A stretch of 64,000 bases of DNA from contig JAJUBI010000006.1 of the NCBI GenBank assembly GCA_022419385.1, positions 2,170,001 through 2,234,000 on the forward strand, written 5' to 3'. The translations under genes and the position numbers were made by a program. The notes under the pieces are model-generated. The model was not told the origin of the DNA. It did no database searches and saw nothing but the letters and a program-made list of their open reading frames with translations. This DNA is from Paraconiothyrium sp. Pb-2020 (Eukaryota > Ascomycota > Dothideomycetes > Pleosporales > Didymosphaeriaceae). The first letter of the stretch is position 1. Each line of letters starts with the position of its first letter. Below are positions 19,380-30,945 of the stretch, in pieces.

Positions 19380-20890
19380 TTAGTGCGAGTGCACCTGGGA
19401 ATTCTCTATGGTCTTTTGCCTTTTGCCCTGCTCCTGGATCGCTTGATGAACTTCTCGAACAACATGAACACCTGTCATCTCTCCATGTTTCTCGCTAGCG
19501 AGATCGTCGGTGGCCCAGGCATGCGCAGCAAAGGCCGAGGGATTTGAGCGCGTCTTGTCGAGCACAGGGAGGCGGTCAGTTTCGTTCGAGATTTTGCTAT
19601 GGCTTGGAAGTATGTATTGATTCATGGTGCGACGATGGAAGATGCGGCTGAAGAAGGAATTCCTATCACTGCAGGGTAAGCCGTGATGCTGTTGGCTAGG
19701 GATCGTATTCTCGTTGGTGAACATGGTCTGCGTAACGGAACCGGTCACGGAAGCGTTACAGCTCAGCTCAGAGACCGATCCATTCTTGCTGAGCAAGCTC
19801 TTCGCCTTGCTCGACCAATTGGATGTCCATCGCTTGACGAAGGTCACGCTTGTAGGTGTGTGAGTGCCACTACTCTCGCTAATGATGTAGAGGCTCGGGA
19901 AGATCTTGCCGAATCCGATTGATGTGAGCAAGCCTTTGTACGTGTTGTGTGCATCGGTGCCGGTGCCAAAAAGAAGGAAGGTGATGTATCCTGCGGCAAC
20001 TTCACCCCAGCGATCCCAACGCGCAACACCGTTGGCAGGTACTTTGATAACGGAGTTCCAGTCAGGTCCATGAACACGCGCCCAGCTGTATTCGTCAACG
20101 ATAGTGTCGGCGAGTTGGTAGAGGATGAAGAAGGAGTATGGGACCAAGATGATTGAGACATATAGAGCCATGAGAAATAGCCGTATGAAGCGCGATTTGG
20201 TAGTGTTGCGGGCGGCGATCAAATCGTGGAACTCGCGGCGATAACGAAAGAGACGGAAACCCAATAAGCCTATGGCAAGGAATTAGTGTTGTTCAAGGTT
20301 CTCTACGACCAAAGCAAGCAGTACGTACCTGAGTAGAAGGCTGCCACGAGCGTTGTGATGCAACCCCAAACCCACACAATCGCCAAACTCGGCCAGCTGG
20401 AATCGAATACCGCCGTGCACCCTGAGATACCGAAGATGTAGTAACGAAATGGCTGGACGATGTAGTACGTGACCATCAGGACCGCCGGATACACCCAACA
20501 GAAGCCGATTTCAAAGATCTTCTCGATGAGTATGCTTCGCTTGCTCGGAGCAACTGTGATATTGCGTGTATCCATGACATTGGCGAGTCGGCGTGCTATA
20601 ACGGCTGTGCATGCTGCGAGGGCCACCGAGGCGCCAACCTGGATCCGCACTTCAACGTCACAGAGGCCTGTACCATTATACCACTCCTCCATATTGTCCC
20701 GAGGCCAGATGAGCGGATTGATGGAATTGAAGAAGTTGAGGAGTATGAGCCAGAAAATAAGTGAGCCTGCTGCGATGTTGCGTTGCGAGAGGTGCCATAT
20801 CATGGGGGAGATGCAGAGAATCCATGATGGGAAGGCGAAGATTGGAAGAACCACAGCCTGTGGGTAAAGGGGAAATTGGTCCTCTGCCAT
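19380..20890 (-). CDS. STE3: Pheromone a-factor receptor, Ste3 type (class D GPCR)
   Basis: Exons 20890-20329 and 20269-19380 give 483 residues. The N terminus PLYPQAVVLPIFAFPSWILC starts helix 1. Further conserved Ste3 segments are FFNSINPLIWPRDNMEEWYN, GLCDVEVRIQVGASVALAAC (helix 3), ARRLANVMD, IGFCWVYPAVLMVTYYIVQP and LGFRLFRYRREFHDLI, followed by helices 6 and 7 and a long Ser/Thr-rich cytoplasmic tail of about 200 residues. Ste3/Pre-1 proteins detect the lipid-modified mating pheromone at the cell surface and signal through the heterotrimeric G protein. The single intron lies just before the loop after helix 5, and the tail is complete. Confidence 0.94.
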
Positions 20891-22167
20891 GTTTGAAGAC
20901 GTGATGGGTGAGGTTCGGAGGTGGACGAATGTGGGCTGAAGCTCGAAAGATCCGAGCTGGAATGCCGACTTCTTTGAAGTGATTTCTTGGCCGGATGACT
21001 GGAGACGGAAGGAGATGGTTTGGTATAGCGCGCGGAGGCGGGGTCAATATCTTTGTTCTTGGATGAGATCAGAACCGTGGTATGCTTTAAGAGGGGTGGC
21101 TAGACATGTGAAGGTTCTCAATGGAGAAGAAGAGCGATAGAGATGGAGTTAGCTTTTAAGGAGTCTGGAAGTAGAGAGCGCGTTAGGATAATTAAGAGAG
21201 GTATACCGTCCTTGATCAAAACTCATAGCGCCGCTATTGTGCCAATCAAACTCAGCCCTCAATATACGTGCAATAGGGAGTGCCCCCTGTCTCTCCTGTC
21301 ATAGCCGACGAAGGCAGCCACAGTGAAGGAGAGACAGTAGCCTTCGCCATCTCTCCAGGGAGCGTCAATCGTGGAGGCTATTCAACTGTGCGATCAATAC
21401 GGTCCACTTATTCACTCGCTGTGAGCGCGCGGTAGGGCGCGGCAGTGAAACGCGGACAACTACCGGATTCGGGTCTGAATAGAAAAGTAGCCCAAACTGT
21501 AACTTGTGAATAGAAAAATAAAAGTAGTCCTATTAGACATGTCTCTACCGGCGGCATCATGCTCGTCGAAGCCCAGCCCCGGTTCTATCGTGGTCGTGGT
21601 GAATTCGCTACCTCTCCTATGTCAAGACGCGGCAACAGCGTCGAACGAGATTGCGTAGTGTTGTATTTTCAAAACGGGGCTTATTGGACTGATGTAATAG
21701 TTTTCGGTATTCTCACCAAGCGATTGCGATCCGAAAAATGGCGCCTGAGGTCTCCAGACGGGTGTTGTCCATCGTCTCAACTCTGCAGCATACGATGGCC
21801 CGAATTGAGAACAACAATCTGCTCTAATTTTATGTAGATGCGGCGGACGAATCGCTCGAGAAGCAACCGTTATTGGTGATGCCAATGGCGAGATTGTAAA
21901 TTTGATGCGGGGAGCCTATACAATTTACCTGAACGGGTTAGCCTATGATGTAAGTGACATCGCGCTTGGCAGTCGCATTCCGTCGAAGCACCTTCGCAGC
22001 ACCTGCGCGCAAGCTCAGCAACGTGCGCATGATGGTTGATCATCGACTGCATCGTTGCTGGGGCTTTTCAGACTCCCTGAATCTACTACCAGCCTAGTGC
22101 TCGCCCAATATCGCGCTCCAGACCATCTCGGCAGCTCGGTACCTGAGCCACTTCCACGAGTGTCAAC
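20891..22167. promoter_or_regulatory. Divergent promoter region of the Ste3-type receptor and a membrane protein gene
   Basis: 1.28 kb between two divergent starts. No gene supported; short frames at 20676-21047 and 21559-21837 have no motif. I see no clear HMG-box or other factor site I would defend. Confidence 0.4.
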
Positions 22168-23577
22168 ATGGCGGAAGCACCTGCCGAGTATCCCATGGGT
22201 CCCCAGATACACCCTCTGCTACGCCAGAGGATGTTGAATCGCGCAGCAACCTTCTCAGAAGGCGCGCAGCCGTCGCAAGCGCCCCGTCGACGCAGCTCTA
22301 TCCTCTCCCAGTACTCGGACACGCGACACTCTTTCCGCTCCTCAACCGAAGACCTCTCACAAACCGTAGGCAAGACTGATATGGCGAAGTTGACAATGAA
22401 TGATGAGGTGTCACTCTGGCATTCTGCACCACTTGCGTTTGCCATTGTGCCTGCTGCCGCGGGTCTCCTCTTCCAGAATGGTGGTGCTGTTGTGACGGAC
22501 ATCTTGATGCTGGGGTTTGGGTCTATGTTCCTCAATTGGTGTGTGAGGACGCCATGGTATGTGTACGGTTCATTACGCAGGACAATGGCTGATTGTCACA
22601 GGGAATGGTACCACTCCGCTCAGCAGACGCAGTACGTTGACTACGGCGAACCAGAACGCGATGATACGATCTTTGAGGAAGATGAAATCAGCGGTGGACT
22701 CTTAGATGACGACCTGGAAGCCTCTGCGCTCACCGACTCAGCGCCGCCCTACAACAAGGATAATGTAGATAGTGGCAACGCGCCACCCACAAGATCACAA
22801 GTGGAAGCACGCCAGGAGCTTAGGAAGAACGAGATACTGGCCCTGTTCAGCTGCTTCATTGGTCCACTGGTCGGCGCATACCTGCTGCACGCCATACGCT
22901 CACAGCTTACTCGCCCAGCCGAAGGCCTTGTATCCAACTACAACCTCACCATCTTTGTTATGGGTGCTGAACTCCGTCCAATTCATCATGTTATAAAGAT
23001 GAAGCAAGCGCGAATGCTGCACCTCCAGCGTGTGGTCCACTCCGACAGTAAGCCCGAACATCGCAAAGCAGACATCCAAGAAATATGCGCTCGCCTCGCC
23101 AACATCGAGGCGCGAGCCACAGAAGCTCCTCAGAACACGGATATCGAGAGTATGAAGATAGGGGCTACCGTAAGACAGGGTATGCAGCCCCAGCTCGATG
23201 CTTTGAACCGCGCCGTACGAAGATATGAAAAGCGCCAAGCAGCACAGGCTATGCAGACAGAAGCACGCTTCCAGGAACTGGACAGCCGACTGAAAGACGC
23301 ACTAGCTCTAGCAGCGGCAGCCGCTCGCACGGGACAGAGACCAGGCGTTGTGTCCATGTTGTTGACCTGGTATGCTAACCTCATCACTCTCGGTGTGCAG
23401 ACGATCGGGGCGGTGGCTACGTACCCGTATAGGAGCGCGGCTGCAATTGTGAACCAAGTCAGTGACTACGTTACGGGTACAGATCGCCAACCGAGGAAGA
23501 TGGAGAAAGGGTCGAGTAATGGTAATCCGTATGCTGCCGTCTCAACATCTAAAGTGCAGTCGAGAAGCGGCAGATGA
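22168..23577 (+). CDS. Conserved hypothetical membrane protein
   Basis: One open frame of 469 codons. It probably contains a 45-nt in-frame intron (22557-22601, GTATGT...CACAG) whose removal gives a better sequence, VRTPW|EWYHSAQQ, and a 454-aa protein. Order: a disordered Ser/Arg-rich N terminus, two hydrophobic segments (APLAFAIVPAAAGLLF and DILMLGFGSMFLNWCV), an acidic loop (DDTIFEEDEISGGLLDDDLE), another pair (ILALFSCFIGPLVGAYLLHA and LTIFVMGAELRPIHHVI), a coiled-coil-like region (IQEICARLANIEARATE onward), and a last hydrophobic segment (LLTWYANLITLGVQTIGAV). I do not recognise a named family. The topology suggests an organelle or ER membrane protein. Confidence 0.75.
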   Translation: MAEAPAEYPMGPQIHPLLRQRMLNRAATFSEGAQPSQAPRRRSSILSQYSDTRHSFRSSTEDLSQTVGKTDMAKLTMNDEVSLWHSAPLAFAIVPAAAGLLFQNGGAVVTDILMLGFGSMFLNWCVRTPWYVYGSLRRTMADCHREWYHSAQQTQYVDYGEPERDDTIFEEDEISGGLLDDDLEASALTDSAPPYNKDNVDSGNAPPTRSQVEARQELRKNEILALFSCFIGPLVGAYLLHAIRSQLTRPAEGLVSNYNLTIFVMGAELRPIHHVIKMKQARMLHLQRVVHSDSKPEHRKADIQEICARLANIEARATEAPQNTDIESMKIGATVRQGMQPQLDALNRAVRRYEKRQAAQAMQTEARFQELDSRLKDALALAAAAARTGQRPGVVSMLLTWYANLITLGVQTIGAVATYPYRSAAAIVNQVSDYVTGTDRQPRKMEKGSSNGNPYAAVSTSKVQSRSGR

Positions 23578-24347
23578 CAATCCTGACGCATGGAGTTACC
23601 AATGCACCTCATCATATTCTTCGTATCTCTGCACCGCTGTCCCTATTGAGAGCTATTCTCCAGTGCCCCTGTAAAATCGCGGCGTGTTCATGCTAATACT
23701 AATCGACCAAGCTCCACACTTTTAGCAGTTTAAGCTTGCACCACGATCGCTATCGGACTTGATCAACAGATACGATACCAGCTTTAACATTCCATTCTGG
23801 ACAACCTTGTGTTAGCCACTTGGGATAACACAGTAGTCTAACAACATGCTAAATACTTCCAGGATGGACAAAGGATATCACACGGCAGTGATTCAACCAT
23901 GACGGCAAGCGTCGTGCGGGGTAAGCTCAGCTTCCGGGCTAATAGGAGCAAAGGTCATGGCATCACATTACAAGCAACTGGGAAAATGAGGTTGTCGTGA
24001 AGCATGTCTGATTCATATTTCCGTATCGTGACTGATGTCCACATGGCAGATATGTCGTTCAAAGGCAAGCTCAGGAGCAAGCCGGTGTTAGAGCGCACAC
24101 CTGAGGTCGTTCAAATAAGACTCTCGAAGTCCTCAACAGGCAATTGACCAGCGTCCCATGTAATCCTTCAATCCAGCACAAGCGCGCCCCCCGATGACAA
24201 AGGAGTTGCTGGCGAGTCGACCGCATGACGTAGCCGGGATGGCGGAGTTTTTCCAAAGTCGATCGAGAGATTGCTGGCTGAATGTGGTTCATTGTTTGGT
24301 GTTTGGCGATTGAAGTGATGGGCGCTGAGATTGAGGGGGCGAATAGT
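23578..24347. other. Convergent 3' intergenic region
   Basis: Between the stop codons of the membrane protein gene and eL41. A 108-codon minus-strand frame (24071-24397) overlaps the eL41 3' end and has no motif; it is taken as chance. Confidence 0.45.
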
Positions 24348-24478
24348 TTATTTGCTGCACGCGGAGTTAGATGAATGCGCGCCGGAAGTAGAATCAATTG
24401 AGCTTACGAGCGGGCCCTGGTCTTCCTCCTCTTGCGCTTGAGACGTCGCACGCGCTTCTTCCTCCATTTGGCTCTCAT
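24348..24478 (-). CDS. RPL41: Ribosomal protein eL41, 25 residues
   Basis: The ATG at 24478 opens MRAKWRKKRVRRLKRKRR, then KTRARS, the near-invariant eL41 peptide, the smallest ribosomal protein, which sits at the bridge between the subunits. Exon 1 is 24478-24408. A GTAAGC donor follows, and a 7-nt terminal exon (24354-24348: C AAA TAA) after GTGCAG supplies the final lysine and the stop, giving the canonical 25 residues. Reading straight through the donor gives TCG TAA, a 24-residue product. A probable 5' UTR intron (about 24630-24487, GTAAGC...TTAG) ends just before the start codon, as in many ribosomal-protein genes. It is divergent from the FHA kinase. Confidence 0.96.
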
Positions 24479-24847
24479 CTTGTCGGCTAAGTGAACTTCA
24501 AGTGCAAGTCAGCGAGTGTACTCGACCGGAGTAGCGGCGGCTGCCCTGCAGCAGCGAATGCCCATCCTGCAATCAACGTGCTCAATTGAGCTTCATGAAG
24601 CTGCCGCATATACAATGAACGAGAGCTTACCTTGCTTTCGAGATGAGTGTCGTGGGTTGAAGAGGGAGGGGAGCTTGCAGCGAGCACAAAGACTATGTGC
24701 GCGAGACCCGTTCGCTTAATTCACACTAACCTTATTTGGTATAATTGCTTGGCGGCGCCGTTCAGGTACGTCATGCGCGGTATCGGCATCCATGGGATCC
24801 GCCCGACATCTCGAACTTCTGAACTAGTCTCATCGGAGCTGTGTACG
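24479..24847. promoter_or_regulatory. eL41 5' UTR intron and divergent promoter
   Basis: Contains the inferred eL41 5' leader with its intron (about 24487-24630). The remaining 200 bp are shared with the FHA-kinase gene that starts at 24848. Confidence 0.5.
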
Positions 24848-27187
24848 ATGATGGCGGACGACGTGGTCGGATGTCTCGAGGTACATCTCGCTGGTGAGGA
24901 TTCACTTGGTAAGTACTTCACTCCCAAATCTGTCCTGTGAACGCGTTCCTGACGCGTGCAGTATCTCAAGATCTAATCGACGTACATGGAAATGAGCAGT
25001 TCTACCTTGGGAGGAACCCAGCTCTCTGGTGAGAGTAGTGGTGACTCTAGGGCCAATTGCTCATGTTCTAATGTGTGATCGCAGCGAACGACACTGGCTG
25101 GACCCCACTATCTCCAACAAGCACTTACAGATCTATTGCATACTGTACGACGAGTCTGGCGGTGATGGAGTCCTGCCGCTGGTCTATGCAACCGACGTAT
25201 CAAGCAATGGTACTCTTCTAACGAAGAACAACACAGCATGCGCGACGTCGCTGGCCAGCCGTGAGGTGTTCATGACTCGCAAGCGTGGCGCGTTTCTGCT
25301 CAGTGACGGAGACGAACTTCGCATTTCCGATTCTATCACGCTAATCTATCGTGAAACTGAGCCGCATGCAGAGTCTCCCTTGACCAAAACCCAGGAGAAA
25401 GAAGTGTCACAGTTCGCATCACGTTACTTGGTCACAGGCCGCCTCCTCGGCAAAGGTGGGTTCGGGAAGGTTGTTATTGGCATCCACCAAAAGTCTCAAC
25501 GACACCTGGCGTGCAAAGTCGTGAACGTGAGAGAGTCTTGTCGGAAAGAAGCTATACCTAATCTACGGTTGCCAACTGGTGGAGGCACCCAACCAAGCGT
25601 TTCTCATGGGTCGGTAAAGCGCTGGCCAAGCAAGGTTACGCGGTGTTCTCGTGAGTTCAAGATACTCCAAAACTTATCTCATCCAAACATCATCAGCATC
25701 GAGAAAGTCTTCTGGAGTTCGAACACTATCTACCTGTTTCAGGAGTTGATAACTGGAGGAGACTTGTTCTCATATATGGAGCGAAAGGGGCGTTCCATGA
25801 ATTCTATTGACGCCGCCGTGATAATTCTCCAGATTCTCAAAGCAATCGATTATCTTCATGATCGCGACATCGTTCATCGGGATCTGAAACCCGACAATAT
25901 ACTCCTGTCATGTCCAGACGATGGAGCACGTATCATCCTCACCGACTTCGGTAGTGCTAGAGTGATGCCAAAGGCGACTACGGATGAGAGACGACGCATG
26001 TTCACTAAGACTGGGACTATGGAATACATTGCTCCTGAGGTTTACGAGATGAACAAGACGTGCCCAAAGGGCTCAGGATACACCAAAGCTGTAGACATGT
26101 GGTCGATCGGAGTGATCACCGCAAGCCTCTTGTCAAATGAGGCTCTATTCGCCGCTTCTTGTTACGAACCGGACCCTCACACAACCATCTTAGCACTTGC
26201 GGCCAAATGTGACATTAGCATCGTTGACGATGACACGCATGCCGTGTGGAGCAAAGTTGGCAACAAACCGAAAGACTTTATCAAAAACCTGCTTGTGCTA
26301 CGGGAAGAAGATCGCATGTCGGTCAAGGAAGCTCTCAAACATTCCTGGTTTACAAATCCCTACCTAGCCGAGGAGTTCGAAGCTCTATATGCCCGTTCTA
26401 TCAGAGACTGGCAACCTCGACGTACGGTGCCTAGGCTCGTTGAACTCATCGCCATGCCAATGTTGGATGAAGAGCCTCTCTTGCAGACACGCTCACAATG
26501 CTTTCAGCGACCATCTGTTAGGACTTCCTTCCCACAATTTCAGGAGCGTTTTATAGGTTCGCAAGACTGGAACTTGAGTGTAGTCTATCCACCATCGGAG
26601 GAGGAGTCCGTTGCAGCAGAGCATGAAGAAGCTCAATATGAGGGGCCTAGCCGCTACGACCAGCACTCCTTCGAACTAAGGACGCGTTCTGGCCACGATG
26701 GCCCTCATCCTTCATCTGACGCTTCGATGAGTCAGCTTTCGCTGGAACTCGGTGAGTCGTGCTGACATGCTTTATATACACGTCCATGAAACATACTCTA
26801 ACCATGCAACTTGATTCAGATCCACCGGCATCGGACATGTATTCAATTCACACTTGCAAAGGCCACGACTATCACATGAGGAAAGAAAACAAAGCAGGCC
26901 ACCGTCCCGTCATCTTCTCGAGACCTAGTCAAGACCACGATGCTCCTATTGATTCGCCAGTGCCATACCCACCTCTTACCCTACATTCGCCAGAACCTGA
27001 CATGGAGAAGCGAATCTCCTTTCGGGGCTCAAGCAGTTCTATCATCAACGAGACCCCGATTTCCTACTCACAGCTGAAGGAACTCGCATGCTACAGCGAT
27101 ATATACAGGTGTATAGAGCCGGACGTGGAGCATGACCGTGCTGCTAACTCGCACAAACGGCGGAAACTGGCACAGGCTTGTCCTTAG
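24848..27187 (+). CDS. FHA-domain serine/threonine protein kinase (Rad53/Cds1/Mek1-like)
   Basis: Exons 24848-24908, 24962-25028, 25085-26751 and 26820-27187 give 720 residues. The N-terminal FHA domain is assembled across three exons: FYLGRNPALC, then ERHWLDPTISNKHLQI, then YATDVSSNGTLL. These hold the phosphothreonine-binding Arg, Ser-x-x-His and Asn residues. The kinase domain follows with GKGGFGKV, catalytic lysine in LACKVV, HRDLKPDNILL, DFGSA (the usual Gly-Leu replaced by Gly-Ser), and the segments GTMEYIAPEVY and VDMWSIGV. A Ser/Pro-rich tail of about 200 residues ends with a basic KRRK patch. FHA-then-kinase is the layout of checkpoint and meiotic kinases (Cds1/Rad53, Mek1), but I cannot tell ortholog from lineage-specific paralog. 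Confidence 0.9.
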
Positions 27188-27821
27188 GTCAATCCATCTG
27201 CCAATCTTTAATTTGAGACTAACATGCAGCGGGGCCAATCTCTAGCAATCATGCGTATAGTGCACTGATTTTCGGTGCTTAATTTCAAGAAGTGTACACT
27301 GTATACTTACAATACTGGGAAGAAGATTTCTTTTGTAATGATTCACTCCAGGAAGAGGGGATGAAAAGTCTACGGGTTCTGTTTATTTCCTTAGAATGCC
27401 ACACACACTAGCATTGAAGCGTACATCCATACATAAATTGTGCATACTCCTTCCTCATAGTCGTATACAATCGTGTCCTTGTGCTGTGTGATGCTTTCAC
27501 AAGCGAGAGATGATGATTCGAATCTTTGATTGAACGAATTTATGGATGGTATGATATCGTGAACTACGTAACCGGTCTTCATCCTGACCGTCACACAACT
27601 CCCCAACCTAACGCCGACGTAAATGTAGTAAGACATCTTGTGAAAACGCCCAAAAACCCTAGTTTCAGACCTTTAAAACCCTAAGGACTTGACGGGGTGC
27701 AAACCAGGTGATCGCTGCAATATCTCTTTCTCCACGCTTATAAATAGAGTGGTTGCCACTCAATGGGGCAAGCCGGCCCTACTGAGAAGGGCCCCAGGCA
27801 ACATTTGCGAGCATCGCTTCC
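27188..27821. other. Convergent 3' intergenic region
   Basis: Between the stop codons of the FHA kinase and UBC1. It has a TATA-like run (about 27737-27747), but no start codon context makes it a promoter. No gene supported. Confidence 0.45.
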
Positions 27822-28665
27822 TTATGCTTCTCCGAAAAGTCGTGCAGTGATGTCGCCCATGTATGCTTCTTCAAGCTCGTAGTCCTCTCCACCGTTACGG
27901 TCGATGCCGACGTATTCGAAAGCAGAGACAACAGCCTCAACGTCGAAACCCATGGCCACGAAGCGGTCTACGAGATCCTTGTTATAGCCGTGATATCTAA
28001 TCCTCTATTAGTATTCGCACATATACCTTAGGATTGTAGCAACATACGCAGCAAGCGCAACCTTTTGTTCGTTGGCTTTCGCATCCTGTGACTTCTTCCT
28101 GAGAGACTCTGCTGTGGCACCGCCACTACCTTCTGTGATTTCCCTCTTGGGTGCGCCTGCGTACTTGACGGCCCACTCACGGGCGACGTGCTCGAACTCG
28201 GAAGGATTTCGTATAAGCATGCTAGCTACCTCGTGATCTTGTGGGTCTTTGGGCTCTGGTGTGCTGAGCAGAGACTGTAGCGAGATAAGGGCAGACTTGA
28301 TAGTGAGAACCGGGGACCACTGTGTGCTGAGAGTGTCCAGGCAGATCGCGCCCTTGTGCAAATTAGCAAAGACTACACTTGCGACTATCATGGCATCCGC
28401 TTACCGTCACAGAGCTGACATTGGGATGCCAGATCTTGGTCTCGAAGCGCATGTTCGGTGGCCGAAACGGGTAGTCGCTGGCAATCTTGATGTCTACATA
28501 GTACGTGCCGCCTTCGTATGGGGTGTCTGGCGGCCCAGGAAATGAGCCTCGAAGATGCGTAAGGTCGTCGCCAGCGCCTGCTGGCTCAGCTACTATCTGT
28601 GACAGCTTATCGTTCTGGATCTCCGCGATCTCTTTCGCAATGCGCCGCGCTCGGTTGGACGACAT
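27822..28665 (-). CDS. UBC1: Ubiquitin-conjugating enzyme E2, Ubc1/E2-25K type with UBA domain
   Basis: Exons 28665-28405, 28352-28048 and 27996-27822 give 246 residues. The UBC fold starts SSNRARRIAKEIAEIQND and continues with the GSFPGPPDTPYEGGTYYVDI segment, YPFRPPNMRFETKIWHPNV, and the active-site cysteine in GAICLDTLSTQWSPVLTI (about C91). After a linker comes a C-terminal UBA domain (KDLVDRFVAMGFDVEAVVSAF), which binds ubiquitin and marks the Ubc1/E2-25K subtype, associated with K48-chain elongation and cell-cycle and stress turnover. The first intron separates WHPNVSSVT from the active-site exon. Divergent from RPT2. Confidence 0.96.
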
Positions 28666-29360
28666 GACGTATGTACTTGGTGGAGGTAGATTGTGTATGT
28701 GGCAATGGGTTATAGAAGTGGACCAGAATCAAGAAGCAAGGTCGGCGGTAAGATTAGGCAGTAGGGTAGAGGTCGGTTCCGCTGTTGCACCTTGGTGGTC
28801 AGCCTTAGGCTGTAATCACTGTGGCTTTGAGTAAGTCAGATAACAGGGTCAATAGAAGCCCACCGTAGCTTAGAGATCAATCTACAGATCAGTACAACTT
28901 ACAACAGGCAGACGTTGTCAATGTGATATGGCCGCTCTAAGGTGAGGCGTGCGAGGCGGGAGCTTTAATTCACGGCGGGGCTGCGGGTCAGCACGAGCTG
29001 TACAGTGAGGGTGGATGGAAAAAGCACTTGGAGGAAATGTTGTATCTATTCCACGTCAGAAGGGTTCAGAAGTTTGGCGACTGTCTCTGACGTGTCTGGC
29101 GTCCAGTGGAGAAGACGAGGCGGCAGCATACCGTACCGTTGGGGAAGTGGCGCGCCTGAGCACGTGATAGCACCCGCGCTTGGACCGCCGTCTGCAGCTC
29201 GGAATCAGCGCGCAACGCCGCCAGCGTCAACATTACAAACACCAAATCCAAGACCATCGCTCTCACACCAAAGACGCGCACCGTCGCTCTTTACCGCAAA
29301 AGACTTACAGCTTATCTGACTAAATCTCACGGAATCGCATACGTTCGCTGAGACAGTATC
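28666..29360. promoter_or_regulatory. Divergent promoter region of UBC1 and RPT2
   Basis: 695 bp between two divergent start codons, both for ubiquitin-proteasome genes. A CACGTG palindrome lies at about 29160. I did not find a clear yeast-type PACE element. Open frames here are short and unsupported. Confidence 0.45.
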
Positions 29361-30945
29361 ATGGTGAGCTTGTCCCCGGCGATATGCACCGGGCGGCGAT
29401 ACTGATTGTGCATAGGGTAACCAGCAGTCCAGCGGTGCCGGAGGAGGGCCCGGCGGTGATGACAAGAACAAGAAGGATAAGGTTCGTTCATATTCGCGAC
29501 AGATGCTCGACTCCCGCATCACGAATGCATGACGTTGCCTCGCCGCCTAGGACGTGACTGACATTCCCGCTACAGAAGGATAAGCCCAAGTATGAGCCCC
29601 CGCCGCAACCCACCACCCGTATCGGCAGGAAGAAGAAGAAGGCCGCTGGACCGAGCGCCGCTGCAAAGCTCCCAGCCGTCTACCCTACCGCGCGATGCAA
29701 GCTGAGATATCTACGGATGCAGCGTATTCATGACCACCTGTTGCTGGAGGAAGAGTACGTGGAGAACCAAGAGCGGCTGCGAAAGGCAAAGGCAGCGGCG
29801 AGCTCCAATCAGCCTGTCAATGTCAACGCAGAGGGCGATGACCGGAACGCCGATGAGAGGTCGCGGGTAGACGATATGCGAGGCAGTCCTATGGGTGTCG
29901 GCAATCTGGAGGAGCTCATTGATGACGACCACGCCATCGTTTCTAGTGCGACTGGTCCCGAATACTATGTTTCCATCATGTCGTTCGTGGACAAGGACCT
30001 TCTCGAGCCCGGGGCGAGCATCCTGCTGCATCACAAGTCCGTATCCGTAGTCGGTGTGCTGACCGAGGATTCGGATCCGCTTGTCTCGGTCATGAAGTTG
30101 GATAAAGCACCCACAGAGTCGTACGCCGATATTGGTGGTCTGGAGCAGCAGATCCAGGAAGTCCGCGAGGCGGTAGAGCTTCCATTACTGCATCCTGAGC
30201 TATACGAAGAGATGGGCATCAAGCCACCGAAAGGTGTCATACTGTACGGTGCGCCCGGAACCGGAAAGACGCTACTTGCCAAGGCTGTCGCCAACCAGAC
30301 CAGCGCAACGTTCTTGCGCATTGTGGGTAGTGAGCTGATTCAGAAGTACCTCGGAGACGGACCTCGGCTTGTACGACAGCTCTTCACAGTTGCAGCAGAG
30401 AATGCGCCCTCGATCGTCTTCATTGATGAAATTGACGCTATCGGTACGAAGCGATACGAGTCAACGTCTGGGGGTGAACGCGAGATCCAACGTACAATGT
30501 TGGAGCTGCTCAACCAGCTGGACGGTTTTGATGACCGTGGCGATGTCAAGGTCATCATGGCCACCAACAAGATCGACACGCTCGACCCTGCCCTGATTCG
30601 ACCTGGTCGTATTGATAGGAAGATTCTCTTCGAGAACCCTGACCGTATGTTGTTCCCCGTGTATTCTTGACATCGGCTGCTAATACATACGTAGAATCGA
30701 CCAAGAAGAAGATTTTCACGCTGCACACATCCAAGATGTCGCTCAACGAAGACGTTGATCTTGACGAGTTTATCAGCCAGAAGGACGACCTCTCCGGTGC
30801 CGACATCAAGGCCATCTGCTCGGAGGCCGGTTTGATGGCGTTGCGTGAGCGGAGAATGCGTGTCAACATGGAGGACTTCCGCACCGCGAGAGAGCGTGTG
30901 CTCAAGACGAAGAGCGAGGGTGAGCCGGAAGGCTTGTATTTGTAG
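29361..30945 (+). CDS. RPT2: 26S proteasome regulatory ATPase subunit 4 (Rpt2/PSMC1)
   Basis: Coding exons are 29361-29363 (the ATG alone), 29416-29481, 29576-30644 and 30695-30945, giving 462 residues. The protein begins MGNQQSSGAGGG, the conserved N-myristoylation signal of Rpt2. A Lys-rich stretch, a coiled coil (HDHLLLEEEYVENQERLRK) and the OB domain follow. The AAA domain has Walker A GAPGTGKTLL, Walker B IVFIDEIDAIG, MATNKIDTLDPALIRPGRID and the arginine-finger region. The C terminus EGLYL is the HbYX-type tail that docks into the 20S ring and opens its gate. A second small insert (GPSAAAKLPA) makes it slightly longer than usual. Confidence 0.97.
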
